From positions 2,232,001 to 2,296,000 of the forward strand of contig NC_008699.1 of the NCBI RefSeq assembly GCF_000015265.1: a DNA stretch of 64,000 bases, written 5' to 3'. Within the stretch, counting starts at the first letter, position 1, and every line of letters starts with the position of its first letter. This stretch comes from Nocardioides sp. JS614 (lineage in GTDB: Bacteria; Actinomycetota; Actinomycetes; Propionibacteriales; Nocardioidaceae). Position numbers and translations under genes: made by a program. Under the pieces are notes generated by a model, which saw nothing but the letters and a program-made list of their open reading frames with translations, searched no databases and had not been told where the DNA came from. Below, piece after piece: positions 8,401 through 16,628 of the stretch.

Positions 8401-8407
8401 CTCGTCC

Positions 8408-9820
8408 TCATCTCCGCGCCGCGGCCAGGATCGACTCGCCGGCCCGGATCGAGAGCGCGGCGATGGTCAGCGCCGGGTTGATCCCCGGTGCGTTCGGGAA
8501 CACGCTCGAGTCGGCGGCGTGGATGCGCCGGCTGCCGTGCAGGGTGAAGTCGGGGTCGACGACCGAGCGGGCAGGATCGGTCCCGATCGCGCAGCCGCCC
8601 ATCAGGTGCAGCCCGATCCCCAGGTCGCCCTCGACCAGCCGGCGCGCACCCATGGACAAGAAGATGTTCCGGATCGCCGCGGCGCCGGCGTCGCGGCGAC
8701 GCAGGTCCTCGGCGCCGAGCCGCTTCTCGATCACCACGGCGCCCTTGCGGTTGAGCCGGATCCGGCCCGGGGTGGTGTCGCGCACGCACACCTCGATGCA
8801 CCCCAGGTGGTCGTAGCGGCGCATCAGCGCCAGGTGCGCCGCGCCGAACCCCGGCATCAGCATCGCGATGGACGACGGCCCGGCGAACACGTTCTCGAGC
8901 TTGAACCCCTGTCGGCGGAACCCTGGATCGGCGGACTTGTAGTTCTGCAGCGGTCCCGAGTGCGCCCGGACCGGCTCGTCGAAGACGCCGAAGTTCATGT
9001 ACTGCGGGTGGGTGAAGAAGTTCCGCCCCAGCGCGGGCAGCTCCGCGCCGAACCCGGAGGACAGCAGCAGCCGCGAGTTCCCGATCGCCCCGGCGGCCAG
9101 CACCAGCCGGGCGGCCGTCCAGGTCTGCTCGGTGCGCGTGCTGCCGGGCTTGCCGACCAGGCCGGTCACGCTCACCCGGTCGGGACGCTCGGCGACCCGG
9201 GTCACCTCGACGTCGGCGAGCAGCACGGCGCCGTGCCGCTCGGCCGCGGGCAGGGCCGTGATCGCGGTGGACTGCTTGGAGTCGATCCGGCAGCCCGAGA
9301 GGCACTCGATGCAGGAGTTGCCGTCCTCGAAGCGGCAGTCGGACTGGGCGCGCCGCAGCGGCGCGTGCCGGTAGCCGTTGCGGCTGAAGCCCTCGGCGAA
9401 GATCGTCGCGTTGCCGTTGCGGTGCCGCTCGGGCACCGTCTGCAGGCAGATGGTGGCCTCGGCACGGTCGTAGTACGGCGCCATCGCGGTCTCGGTGAAC
9501 AGGTCGACGCCGCTCGCCGCCCGGAAGTCGTCGAGCGCGACGTCGTCGAACCGGTCCATCAGCGCCTGGTTCACGATCGAGCCGCCCCCGACCACCTTCG
9601 GGCGCAGGATCGCCAGCGACGCATCGGCGTTGAGCTCCAGGCCGCCGCCCCAGAACAGCTGGGCCGAGCCGTCGACCTCGGTGCGGGGGTAGGTGTGCCG
9701 GTCGTAGCGGCCACCCGCCTCCAGGACCAGGCAGTGCAGGCCGCCGGCCGCCAGCTCGCGGGCCAGGTTGAGGCCCGAGGTCCCGGCCCCGACCACGATC
9801 ACGTCGTAGCGCTCGGTCAT
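8408..9820 (-). CDS. GMC-type FAD-dependent alcohol oxidoreductase
   Basis: A 470-residue flavoprotein that should oxidise an alcohol to an aldehyde or ketone. The FAD fold VVGAGTSGLNLARELAAGG is at residues about 9-27. A Cys cluster (CRFEDGNSCIECLSGC, near residue 170) matches the conserved cysteine region of bacterial GMC dehydrogenases. The C-terminal GMC domain has GIGLHLMGGCAIGTD and IHAADSSVFPNAPGINPAL. The ATG at 9820 overlaps the TetR stop by 4 bp; a longer upstream reading frame is out of keeping with the family. It forms an operon with TetR upstream and the small partner and aldehyde dehydrogenase downstream, so alcohol to aldehyde to acid is a reasonable two-step route. The substrate is unknown. 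Confidence 0.85.
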   Translation of the reverse strand: MTERYDVIVVGAGTSGLNLARELAAGGLHCLVLEAGGRYDRHTYPRTEVDGSAQLFWGGGLELNADASLAILRPKVVGGGSIVNQALMDRFDDVALDDFRAASGVDLFTETAMAPYYDRAEATICLQTVPERHRNGNATIFAEGFSRNGYRHAPLRRAQSDCRFEDGNSCIECLSGCRIDSKQSTAITALPAAERHGAVLLADVEVTRVAERPDRVSVTGLVGKPGSTRTEQTWTAARLVLAAGAIGNSRLLLSSGFGAELPALGRNFFTHPQYMNFGVFDEPVRAHSGPLQNYKSADPGFRRQGFKLENVFAGPSSIAMLMPGFGAAHLALMRRYDHLGCIEVCVRDTTPGRIRLNRKGAVVIEKRLGAEDLRRRDAGAAAIRNIFLSMGARRLVEGDLGIGLHLMGGCAIGTDPARSVVDPDFTLHGSRRIHAADSSVFPNAPGINPALTIAALSIRAGESILAAARR

Positions 9821-10416
9821 GGCTCCTCCAGGTGCGTGAGCACGGCGTCGGCGGCCCGGGCGGCCAGCCGTTCGGCGGCGGCGTCGTCGCGGTCGGCGAG
9901 CCAGGCCAGGGTGAGTCCGTCGGTCAGCGCGACCACGAGCCGCGCCAGGTCGGCGGTGGGGGAGTCCCAGCGCCGGTCGAACCGCTCCGCCACGTGGTCG
10001 AGCAGCTCGGCGGCGACCTCGTGGTAGCGCTGGTACTGCTCGGTTGCCAGCCGCGCCAGCGCCGGGGTGCGCAGCGCGTGCTGGGTGAGCTCGAACATGC
10101 CCTGCTCGCGGCCCGGGTCGACGCGGACCAGGTCGAGGTAGGCCGCGAACGCGCGGCGCACCGCGTCTGCGGGTGAGCTCGCGTCGCCGAGCACGCCGGC
10201 GAGACCGGCCTCGCGCTCGCCCCGGACGACCGACGCGACGATGTCGCCCAGCAGCTCCTCGCGCGACCCGTACGCGTAGTGGAAGCTGGCCAGCGACATG
10301 CCCGCCTCGGCCACGATCGCGCGGGTCGACAGCGCCGCCAGCCCGTCGCGGGCCAGCACCCGGACGGCGGCCGCGAAGAGCAGCTCGCGCCGGTGGGTGA
10401 CGCTGATCCGTGCCAT
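9817..10416 (-). CDS. TetR/AcrR-family transcriptional regulator
   Basis: A 199-residue repressor-type protein. The N-terminal HTH is RELLFAAAVRVLARDGLA with ALSTRAIVAEAGMSLASFHY (residues about 8-45), and the ligand domain fills the rest. The ATG at 10416 has a GGAGGCGGG ribosome-binding site; an in-frame start 17 codons upstream lies in the palindrome-rich promoter and is less likely. It is the first gene of the GMC/ALDH operon, and two palindromes lie just upstream, so autoregulation is probable. Confidence 0.88.
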   Translation of the reverse strand: MARISVTHRRELLFAAAVRVLARDGLAALSTRAIVAEAGMSLASFHYAYGSREELLGDIVASVVRGEREAGLAGVLGDASSPADAVRRAFAAYLDLVRVDPGREQGMFELTQHALRTPALARLATEQYQRYHEVAAELLDHVAERFDRRWDSPTADLARLVVALTDGLTLAWLADRDDAAAERLAARAADAVLTHLEEP

Positions 10417-10444
10417 CCCGCCTCCGTCCGCAGTCCGACCGCCG

Positions 10445-10486
10445 ACTGGGACGGTCGACCCAGTCATGAATGGGACGACTGTCCCA
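10445..10486. promoter_or_regulatory. Two palindromes upstream of the TetR-GMC operon
   Basis: ACTGGG-N8-CCCAGT (10445-10464) and TGGGAC-N4-GTCCCA (10471-10486) share TGGGAC/CCCA half-sites and sit 30-70 bp before the TetR start. Spaced palindromes of this size are typical operators of TetR proteins. The region is also upstream of the divergent DsbA-like gene, so both directions could be controlled. Confidence 0.5.
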
Positions 10487-10550
10487 CTCGCGCCCGGCCG
10501 ACGGCAACCGGTTCGGCCCGGAAAGAGTGACCGTCGCCACTCGCCGACGA

Positions 10551-10567
10551 GAGTATTAACGAGTATT
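10551..10567 (+). promoter_or_regulatory. Direct repeat GAGTATT x2 upstream of the DsbA-fold gene
   Basis: GAGTATT occurs at 10551-10557 and 10561-10567, exactly one helical turn apart, 40 bp before the start codon. The AT-rich patch is unusual for this region and probably overlaps the promoter. The bound factor is unknown. Confidence 0.35.
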
Positions 10568-10606
10568 CTCGTGACAAATGTAATAGCCCGCGGAGGAGGA
10601 GTCGAG

Positions 10607-11365
10607 ATGGACCCGGAGCAGAGCTTGGTGATCTACGCCGACTTCGGCTCGCCCGCGTGCCTCGCGGCGAGCGCGCGCGCCGACGCCCTGGTGGCTGCCG
10701 GCGTCCGGGTCGACTGGCGTGCGATCGAGCCCGATCCCCGGCTGCCGGTCGGTGGCGTCCGGATGAGTGCGGCCGAGCGCGAGGCGCTGGAGCGCGAGCT
10801 CGAGGTGGTGGCCGGCCTGCTGGTCCCGGGCGAGGAGCTGCCCCGGTCGGTCCCGGCCTTCCGGCCGAACGCCCGTGGCCCGGTCGCCGGCTACGCCGAG
10901 GCGTACGGCGCGGGTGTGGCCGACGACGTGCGGCGCCTGCTGTTCTCCGCCTACTGGAGCCGGGGGCTCGACATCGGGAGCACGGAGGTGCTCCGGCGGC
11001 TGCTGGCCGGCCCGGTGCTGCGTGGGCACGCGACCTCGGTGCCGCTGAGCGACTTCGGCCTGGCCGTGAGCCCCAGCCGCGGGCCGATCACGATGGACGC
11101 GTTCCGCCGGATCCGCGACTGGTCCGCTCGGTGGCGGTCCCTGAACGCCGCGCCGCTGCCGCTCCTGGTGGTCGACGGGTCGCTGCCGGTGGCCGGCGAG
11201 ACTGCGCTGCGCCGGCTCGAGAAGGAGATGAACCGCGCCGGCGCCACGCCGCAGCCGGCGCTGCCCGACCCGGGCCGGTACCCACTCGTGCCGGACCCGC
11301 CGGCGCTCCCGTGGGCCTCGGCGAACGGCGGGCCCTGGCGGCACGCCTACATGGTCGGCGCCTGA
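10607..11365 (+). CDS. DsbA-family thioredoxin-fold protein (2-hydroxychromene isomerase-like)
   Basis: A 252-residue cytosolic protein of the DsbA-like fold. Strand 1 IYADFGSPACLAASARADAL carries a single Cys in SPAC rather than a CxxC pair, so dithiol oxidase chemistry is not expected. GAGVADDVRRLLFSAYWSRGLDIGSTEVLRRLL is the helical insert typical of the family, and PLPLLVVDGS is the cis-Pro strand region. The ATG at 10607 has a GGAGGAGGA ribosome-binding site. It is divergent from the TetR-GMC operon. A glutathione- or mycothiol-dependent isomerase role is possible but unproven. Confidence 0.7.
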   Translation: MDPEQSLVIYADFGSPACLAASARADALVAAGVRVDWRAIEPDPRLPVGGVRMSAAEREALERELEVVAGLLVPGEELPRSVPAFRPNARGPVAGYAEAYGAGVADDVRRLLFSAYWSRGLDIGSTEVLRRLLAGPVLRGHATSVPLSDFGLAVSPSRGPITMDAFRRIRDWSARWRSLNAAPLPLLVVDGSLPVAGETALRRLEKEMNRAGATPQPALPDPGRYPLVPDPPALPWASANGGPWRHAYMVGA

Positions 11366-11395
11366 GCCCTGTCGGGCGCTGGTTGGGGAGAAGAA

Positions 11396-11427
11396 CCGGG
11401 CCGGCTCGCGATCGCGAGCCGGCCCGG
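11396..11427. terminator. Perfect 32-bp palindrome, bidirectional terminator
   Basis: The left half CCGGGCCGGCTCGCGA is followed directly by its exact complement, giving a 32-bp perfect palindrome. It lies between the stop of the DsbA-like gene and the stop of the convergent DUF2249 gene, so it should end transcription from both sides. Confidence 0.75.
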
Positions 11428-11434
11428 CTGACTC

Positions 11435-11671
11435 TCAGGACGCGGCGACGCGGCCGATCCGGACCCGCCAGACCTCTGGGCCCTCCTCGAGGTAGTCCCA
11501 GGCGAACTCGCCCTTGTGCTCGGCGTCGAGCTGGTAGTACAGGGGCTTGGGGTCGTGGTCGTTGACGAGCTCGAAGCCGTCACCGGGCGCGAGGTCGTGG
11601 TACGTGCTGAAGATCAGCTCGTGCCGGCGGGCCGGGATCTCCTCGCGGACGTCCAGCTGGCGATCGGTCAT
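11435..11671 (-). CDS. DUF2249 domain protein
   Basis: A 78-residue single-domain protein with the DUF2249 signature: QLDVREEIPARRHELIFSTY, the strand FELVNDHDPKPLYYQLD and the terminal VWRVRIGR. DUF2249 proteins often accompany denitrification and nitric oxide genes. Their exact role is not settled. The ATG at 11671 is preferred over one two codons upstream because its spacing to GAGGAG is 8 nt rather than 2 nt. The palindrome at 11708-11724 separates it from the nitrite reductase gene, so it probably has its own promoter within the same regulon. Confidence 0.8.
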   Translation of the reverse strand: MTDRQLDVREEIPARRHELIFSTYHDLAPGDGFELVNDHDPKPLYYQLDAEHKGEFAWDYLEEGPEVWRVRIGRVAAS

Positions 11672-11707
11672 GCTCATCTCTCCTCGGGTCGAATGCTGAA
11701 GCACTAG

Positions 11708-11724
11708 AAACGATAGCATCGTTT
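11708..11724. promoter_or_regulatory. Palindrome AAACGAT-AGC-ATCGTTT upstream of the DUF2249 gene
   Basis: A perfect 7-bp inverted repeat with a 3-bp spacer lies 37 bp before the DUF2249 start, within the 75-bp gap after the nitrite reductase stop. Its place between nitrogen-oxide genes suggests an NO- or oxygen-responsive regulator, but the protein is not identified. Confidence 0.5.
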
Positions 11725-11746
11725 TAATCGAGTGGGTCGGCCGGGA

Positions 11747-14482
11747 TCAGCGGGTCACGTGGAAGATCCCGTGGGCGCCGCGCTCGGCGTCGACCATCAG
11801 GTGCGAGACGAACGGGTAGTGGCCGGGCTCGTCGAACGAGAGCTCGACGAACCCGCCCTGAGCCGGGCCGAGCGCGAGCGCCTGGCTGCCGCCCTGCTCG
11901 GCGTTCCCGGGCCGGAGCAGGTACGCGCCCTCCGCGAACACGGTGTCGAACTGCTCGCCGACCACGTGGAACGACGTGGTCCGGTTCGGGCCGGCGTCGA
12001 GGACCCAGACCCGGACCCGCTCGCCGACCTTCACCTCGATCTGGTCGTGGTCGTACTGGTTCGCGTAGCCGTTGAACACGACGGCGTCCGGCCGCTCGCC
12101 CATCACCTTCGCGGCGTCGACCGGCCCGTCCTGGTCGCCGAGGTACAGCTCGGACTGCACCATCAGGTAGCTCTTGTCGACGCGCGGCAGGTTCGGCGGG
12201 TCGATCACCACCGCGCCGAACATGCCGTTGGCGATGTGCACCGCCATCGGCATCGTGGAGCAGTGGTAGAGCCAGATGCCCGAGCGCCGGGCGGTGAACT
12301 CGTAGACCAGCGACTCGCCGGGTGCGATCGTGCGCATGTTCTGGTCCGGCGCGGTCTCACCGGCGTGGAAGTCGATGGAGTGGCCCTGCTGGGTGTCGTT
12401 GACGAGCCGGATGACGAACCGGTCGCCGACCCGTCCGTGCAGGGTGGGGCCGGGCATGGTCCCGTTGTAGGTCCACAGCTGCTGGCGCACGCCGGGTGCG
12501 ACCTCGGCCGTCATCTCCGAGACGCGGAAGGTACGGCGGTGCACCTGCGACCCCTCCAGCGGCGGGAGCGTCGGCTCGTGCGCCTCGAAGCCGGCCCCGG
12601 GGGTGGCGGCGAAGTCGAGGTCGGCGGCGGCGCCCGTCGCGGTGGTGCCGGGCGGTGCCGCGCCGGCCTGTGCAGTGCCGTGCCCGTGGTCCATGCCGGG
12701 CATGCCGGCCATCTGGTCGGTCCCTGACGCGGTGCCGTCCGGCGCCGCGGCCCGCGCCTGGTCGAGCCCGGTCACCTCGACGTGGAAGACCATGCCCATC
12801 TGCCGGTGCCCCACCACGGAGCACCAGCCTTCGATGTCGCGGCCGACGACACCCACGTCGAGGACCAAGCTCTCGCCGGGTGCGAGCCGGCCGCTGTCGA
12901 TGCCGGTGTCGAGCACCAGGTCGTGGACGTCGGTGTCGTCGGTGTTCTTCAGCTCGATCACCAGCCGGTTGCCGGCCGGCACCTGCACGGTGTCGGGGGT
13001 GAACCGCATGTCCTTGGCGGTGACCTCGACCGTGGTGGTCTCGCCGGAGGCGGCGATGCCGGCCGCCGACGACTCGTGCCTGGTCCCGGCCAGTGCGGTC
13101 GGGTCGACGGCGACGCCCACGGCCACGGCGAGGACGACCAGCGCGACCCCGGTCGCGGCGAGGCCGGTGACCTGGCCGCGCGGCCGGTCGGCGGCCACCG
13201 GCGCCGGTCCCGTCCGCTCGCCCTTCGGCACCGACTCCACCGGCAGCCGCCGGGCCCGGCGCGCGGCGCGCAACGCCCGGATCATCAGCGGCAGGAAGGC
13301 CGCGAGGGCCACGAGCACGACCGCCGACACCACGACCCGCACGGGGCTGGGCGCGGGGAGCAGGAAGACCACCAGGCCGACGTTCGTGATCGCGACGCGG
13401 AGCGCGCCGCCTCGGTCCATCTCGACGTTCGCCGCCCGCGCGCCGGACGGCCCGCCGCCGACGACGACCGGCACCAGGTAGGACATGGCGCCGAGCAGCA
13501 CCTGGGCGCCGAAGCCGGCAGCCAGGCCCGGGGTGATCGCGCCGGCCAGCTCGTGCGCGTCCATCCAGCTCGACGCGACCAGGACACCGACCCCGAGGAC
13601 CGTGACCAGGCCGGCCAGCCACGCCACGGCGGCGGCCACGGACCAGGTGGCGAAGTGCCTCGGGGGCTTGGCCCGGGCCACGCTCACGAACGGGCGGGCG
13701 AGCAGGGCCAGGGCGCCGGCGTACACCAGCAGTCCCGCGCCCGCGACCGGCCGGAGGTCGAGGAGGCACCCGGCCACGCCGATGAGCAGGCCGGCGAGCA
13801 GCAGCGGGAGCGCGCGCCGCGCCGTCTGCTCGGCGCCCTCGGCGATCCGGGTGCGCAGCATGGTCGGCCAGAGCGTGACGACCGTGCCGAGCACGGTGAG
13901 CCCCATCCAGCCGAGCACGTTGACCATGACGTGGGCGAGCATGATCCGCTCGTGCCAGTGCTCGGAGAGGCCGCGCGCCATCAGGACGCCGAACAGCGCG
14001 CCGAGCGGCAGCAGCGCCGCCGAGGCGACGTAGTAGCGGACGGTGACGGCGAACCGGGAGCCGAGTCCGTGTCGCAGCTGGCCGACCAGGGACACCGAGT
14101 GCCAGCCGACGGCGAGGGCGACCGCGGAGGCGCCCACGGTCGCGAGGACCCACCGGTCGGTGGGCACCGCGACCAGGACCAGTGCGGCGCCGGCGTTCGA
14201 CAACAGCAGCCGCACCGAGCGGGTGCGGTAGGCCGCCGCCGTGGGGGCGTTGTGCAGCAGCGCGTCGGTGAAGTGCTGACTCCAGACCAGGATCGAGTGG
14301 GTGACCGCACCGAGCAGGAGCAGGTGGATCAGCAGCCACCGCGGCGCCGGCAGCTCACGGTGCGCCAGCGACACCACGACGACGGCGATGAGCCAGAGCA
14401 GAGCGGGGAGGTCGCGCAGCGGCGAGAAGCCCCGGCGTGCGCCCGAGCCGACCGGCCGGCTCCTGGTCCCGATGACGGTCAT
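11747..14482 (-). CDS. nirK: Copper-containing nitrite reductase (NirK/AniA type) fused to N-terminal membrane domain and cupredoxin
   Basis: A 911-residue protein in three parts. Residues about 20-430 are very hydrophobic with around 12 membrane segments and recurrent His (HWHERIMLAHVMVNVLGWMG). Residues about 480-570 are a cupredoxin with ligands in VHDLVLD and WCSVVGHRQMGMVFHVEV. Residues about 630-905 are a two-domain NirK: type 2 copper/active-site region GHSIDFHAGE (about 702), type 1 motif WLYHCSTMPMAVHIANGM (about 737) and the late HYPFVSHLMVD (about 886). It should reduce nitrite to NO on the outer face, fed by electrons through the fused cupredoxin. The ATG overlaps the upstream NnrS-like gene by 4 bp. 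Annotators often call such proteins multicopper oxidase. Confidence 0.82.
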   Translation of the reverse strand: MTVIGTRSRPVGSGARRGFSPLRDLPALLWLIAVVVVSLAHRELPAPRWLLIHLLLLGAVTHSILVWSQHFTDALLHNAPTAAAYRTRSVRLLLSNAGAALVLVAVPTDRWVLATVGASAVALAVGWHSVSLVGQLRHGLGSRFAVTVRYYVASAALLPLGALFGVLMARGLSEHWHERIMLAHVMVNVLGWMGLTVLGTVVTLWPTMLRTRIAEGAEQTARRALPLLLAGLLIGVAGCLLDLRPVAGAGLLVYAGALALLARPFVSVARAKPPRHFATWSVAAAVAWLAGLVTVLGVGVLVASSWMDAHELAGAITPGLAAGFGAQVLLGAMSYLVPVVVGGGPSGARAANVEMDRGGALRVAITNVGLVVFLLPAPSPVRVVVSAVVLVALAAFLPLMIRALRAARRARRLPVESVPKGERTGPAPVAADRPRGQVTGLAATGVALVVLAVAVGVAVDPTALAGTRHESSAAGIAASGETTTVEVTAKDMRFTPDTVQVPAGNRLVIELKNTDDTDVHDLVLDTGIDSGRLAPGESLVLDVGVVGRDIEGWCSVVGHRQMGMVFHVEVTGLDQARAAAPDGTASGTDQMAGMPGMDHGHGTAQAGAAPPGTTATGAAADLDFAATPGAGFEAHEPTLPPLEGSQVHRRTFRVSEMTAEVAPGVRQQLWTYNGTMPGPTLHGRVGDRFVIRLVNDTQQGHSIDFHAGETAPDQNMRTIAPGESLVYEFTARRSGIWLYHCSTMPMAVHIANGMFGAVVIDPPNLPRVDKSYLMVQSELYLGDQDGPVDAAKVMGERPDAVVFNGYANQYDHDQIEVKVGERVRVWVLDAGPNRTTSFHVVGEQFDTVFAEGAYLLRPGNAEQGGSQALALGPAQGGFVELSFDEPGHYPFVSHLMVDAERGAHGIFHVTR

Positions 14483-15615
14483 GCGGCCCGCTCCTTGGCG
14501 GGAACGGTGCTGGGACGCCGGGCCGCGGCCAGCACGGACCACGCGGCGAGCGCGAAGAAGGACAGCAGCGCGACCACGTTCGCGGCCCCGCCGATCTGCC
14601 AGGCGAGGTGCGCCCCGAGGGCGTCACCGATCCAGAGCCGCAGCACCAGCGAGGCGTGCAGCACCACGAGCGGCGCCCAGAGCACGGTCCGGTACGGCAG
14701 CGGGCGACGCAACACGGCCGGGAGGATCACGGGCGCGTGCGCCATGATCATCGAGATCGTGAAGCCCAGGAACGTGGCGTGGATGACGACGTCGTACGGC
14801 GCGCCCGAGAGCGCGCTGCCGTGCAGCAGCCAGGTGCCGGCGGCGACCAGCAGCCAGAAGTACCCGGCCAGCATGCTGGCTGCCATGAACCGGGTCAGCC
14901 CGGCCCGGCGGACGGTCCGCCAGGCGACGTCGTGGGCGACCAGCCAGCCGGTGAGGGCGGCCAGGGCGAGGCCGACCAGCGGATAGCCGACGTCCGGCCA
15001 CAGCAGCGAGCCGACTGTCGCCGCCATCACGGTGAGGCACAGCAGCACGAGCGTCGGGCCGGCCTTCGGTCCCATCGCGAGCCGGGCCAGCTCGAGCCGC
15101 TCGCCGGCGATGGTCAGCACCAGGAAGCCGGCCAGCCACGGCACCAGGAGAGCGGTCTGCGCGCCGCCGAGCCACATCGCGGCGGCGCCGGCGCCGAGCA
15201 CCGCGCCGAGGGCCTGGACGAGCACGGCATCGTCGCGCTGGCGACGCCAGAGCGGCACGTAGAGGAGCGACATCGCCAGCATCCCCAGCAAGAGGCCGGT
15301 GCGCCCGACCGCGAGCGGGACCGGGGCGAGCAGCAGCAGGCCGCCGGCGCCGAGCAGCGCCGGCGCGAGGTAGCCGAGCGGGCGGCCCAGGGCCACGGAG
15401 CGCTCGAGGCAGACCAGGGTGCCGACGAAGCCGAGCACCATCAACATGCCGTGCACGTCGGGAAGCCGGTCGGTGGTCACCGGCGCCGGCACCCCGAGGA
15501 GGAGCAGCGCGGCGTCGAGCCCGGCGAGCATCGCCAGGCCGGCGGGGAGCAGGAGGAGCCCGCGTGGGGTGCCGGCGCGTGTCGAGCTCGGTCGCGGCGG
15601 GGCGGCGTTTGTCAC
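14479..15615 (-). CDS. NnrS-like polytopic membrane protein
   Basis: A 378-residue integral membrane protein with about 11-12 hydrophobic segments. Conserved-looking His positions include LPDVHGMLMVLGFVGTLVCL near residue 55 and VVIHATFLGFTISMIMAHAPV near 285, the pattern seen in the NnrS heme-copper membrane family linked to nitric oxide handling. It is translationally coupled to the nitrite reductase by a 4-bp overlap. The GTG start at 15615 has no Shine-Dalgarno sequence, but TACGAT lies exactly 6 nt upstream, which fits a leaderless transcript. It may help assemble the reductase or protect against NO. Confidence 0.65.
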   Translation of the reverse strand: MTNAAPPRPSSTRAGTPRGLLLLPAGLAMLAGLDAALLLLGVPAPVTTDRLPDVHGMLMVLGFVGTLVCLERSVALGRPLGYLAPALLGAGGLLLLAPVPLAVGRTGLLLGMLAMSLLYVPLWRRQRDDAVLVQALGAVLGAGAAAMWLGGAQTALLVPWLAGFLVLTIAGERLELARLAMGPKAGPTLVLLCLTVMAATVGSLLWPDVGYPLVGLALAALTGWLVAHDVAWRTVRRAGLTRFMAASMLAGYFWLLVAAGTWLLHGSALSGAPYDVVIHATFLGFTISMIMAHAPVILPAVLRRPLPYRTVLWAPLVVLHASLVLRLWIGDALGAHLAWQIGGAANVVALLSFFALAAWSVLAAARRPSTVPAKERAA

Positions 15616-15627
15616 GACAGAATCGTA
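15616..15627 (-). promoter_or_regulatory. Leaderless-type -10 element before the NnrS-like/nirK operon
   Basis: TACGAT (15627 to 15622) is followed by a 6-nt gap and the GTG start, so transcription would begin at or next to the start codon. No good -35 hexamer is seen, which suggests activator dependence. Confidence 0.5.
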
Positions 15628-15652
15628 TCTAAGGCGCGACCGCGGAGCGAGT

Positions 15653-16132
15653 TCACGCCGCGATCGCGACGCCGAGCACCAGCAGCGCCAGGCTCAAGAC
15701 GCCGATCCCGGCCCGCAGCACGGCCGCCCGGACCGCTCCCCGGCGCACCTGGTCGGCCAGGGAGTGCGCCGGCGCGGGGTCCGCTGGGGCCTCGAGGGCA
15801 CGGCGGCGCAGCCGGGTCATCTGCCGGGCCTGCTCGACGCCGACCCCCAAGACGGCGGCCAGCGCCACTGCGACCACGACCGTGGCGACCAGGAGCGGAC
15901 CCCACGACTCATCGCGCAGGAGCAGCCCGCCGGCGACGTACCCGACCGCCAGGGCCGCGGTGCCGACGACGAGGTAGACGCGGCCGAGGCCGCGGAACAG
16001 CGCGACCCGGGCGACCGGGTCGAGGGCACGGGTCGCGATCCGGGCCACGACCATGATCGCGACCAGTCCCCCGACCCAGATGCTCGTCGCGAGGACGAGC
16101 ACCCCGGTCAGGACGGCGTCGAGCACCGACAT
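15653..16132 (-). CDS. CopD-like four-helix membrane protein
   Basis: A 159-residue protein with four membrane segments (residues about 5-30, 50-72, 80-100 and 137-157). The opening LATSIWVGGLVAIMVVARI and the FRGLGRVYLVVGTAALAVGYV segment resemble CopD/DUF2269-type copper or heme-associated membrane proteins, but the copper ligands are not obvious. The ATG directly follows the OsmC stop, so translation is probably coupled. Its position beside a copper nitrite reductase is suggestive only. Confidence 0.5.
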   Translation of the reverse strand: MSVLDAVLTGVLVLATSIWVGGLVAIMVVARIATRALDPVARVALFRGLGRVYLVVGTAALAVGYVAGGLLLRDESWGPLLVATVVVAVALAAVLGVGVEQARQMTRLRRRALEAPADPAPAHSLADQVRRGAVRAAVLRAGIGVLSLALLVLGVAIAA

Positions 16133-16573
16133 CTAGGCGTTCTCCAGCTCCGCGCTCACGCTGATGCTCGCGCCGGCGAAGAGCCGGGAGATCGGGCACA
16201 GCGCTGCCGCGTCGTCGACGGCGGCCTGGAAGCCGTCGGTGTCCAGGCCGGGGACGCGGCCGCGGACGACCAGGGCGGACGAGACCACGGTGGGCTTGCC
16301 GTCCACCTCGTCGAGGCTGACCGTCGAGGAGACGGTGAGCTCCTCAGCCTCGACCTTGCGCTCGCCCAGGCACAGGCTCAGCGCCATGGCGAAGCAGGAG
16401 GAGTGTGCCGCCGCGGCGAGCTCCTCCGGGCTGGTCTTGCCGCCGGGTGCCTCGGTGCGGGCGGCCCAGGTGACCGGGAGGGTGTCGAAGGCACCACTGT
16501 CCGGCTGGATCCGGCCGTTGCCCCGGGCGAGGCCGCCCTGCCAGGTGGTCGTGGCTGTGCGTTCGGCAATCAT
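16133..16573 (-). CDS. OsmC/Ohr-family peroxiredoxin
   Basis: A 146-residue cytosolic protein that reduces organic hydroperoxides with a thiol pair. The two catalytic cysteines are in AAAHSSCFAMALSLCLG (near residue 57) and DAAALCPISRLF (near residue 124), with the conserved Arg/Glu region around TSPEELAAAAH. The opening RTATTTWQGGL fits the OsmC branch. The ATG at 16573 is preceded by AAGGAG at a long spacing of about 13 nt. It is adjacent to the CopD-like gene and downstream of aceE. Confidence 0.88.
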   Translation of the reverse strand: MIAERTATTTWQGGLARGNGRIQPDSGAFDTLPVTWAARTEAPGGKTSPEELAAAAHSSCFAMALSLCLGERKVEAEELTVSSTVSLDEVDGKPTVVSSALVVRGRVPGLDTDGFQAAVDDAAALCPISRLFAGASISVSAELENA

Positions 16574-16628
16574 CGGTTTGATCGGTCTCCTTCGGTCGGT
16601 TCGAACGACACCGGTGCGGTGCCGCAGC

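Noticed and set aside
12782..14986. Very long plus-strand open frame opposite the nitrite reductase and NnrS-like genes
   Set aside because: It is an antisense frame forced open by high GC; it is rich in Arg, Gly, Asp and His with no domain, while the minus strand has complete copper and membrane motifs.
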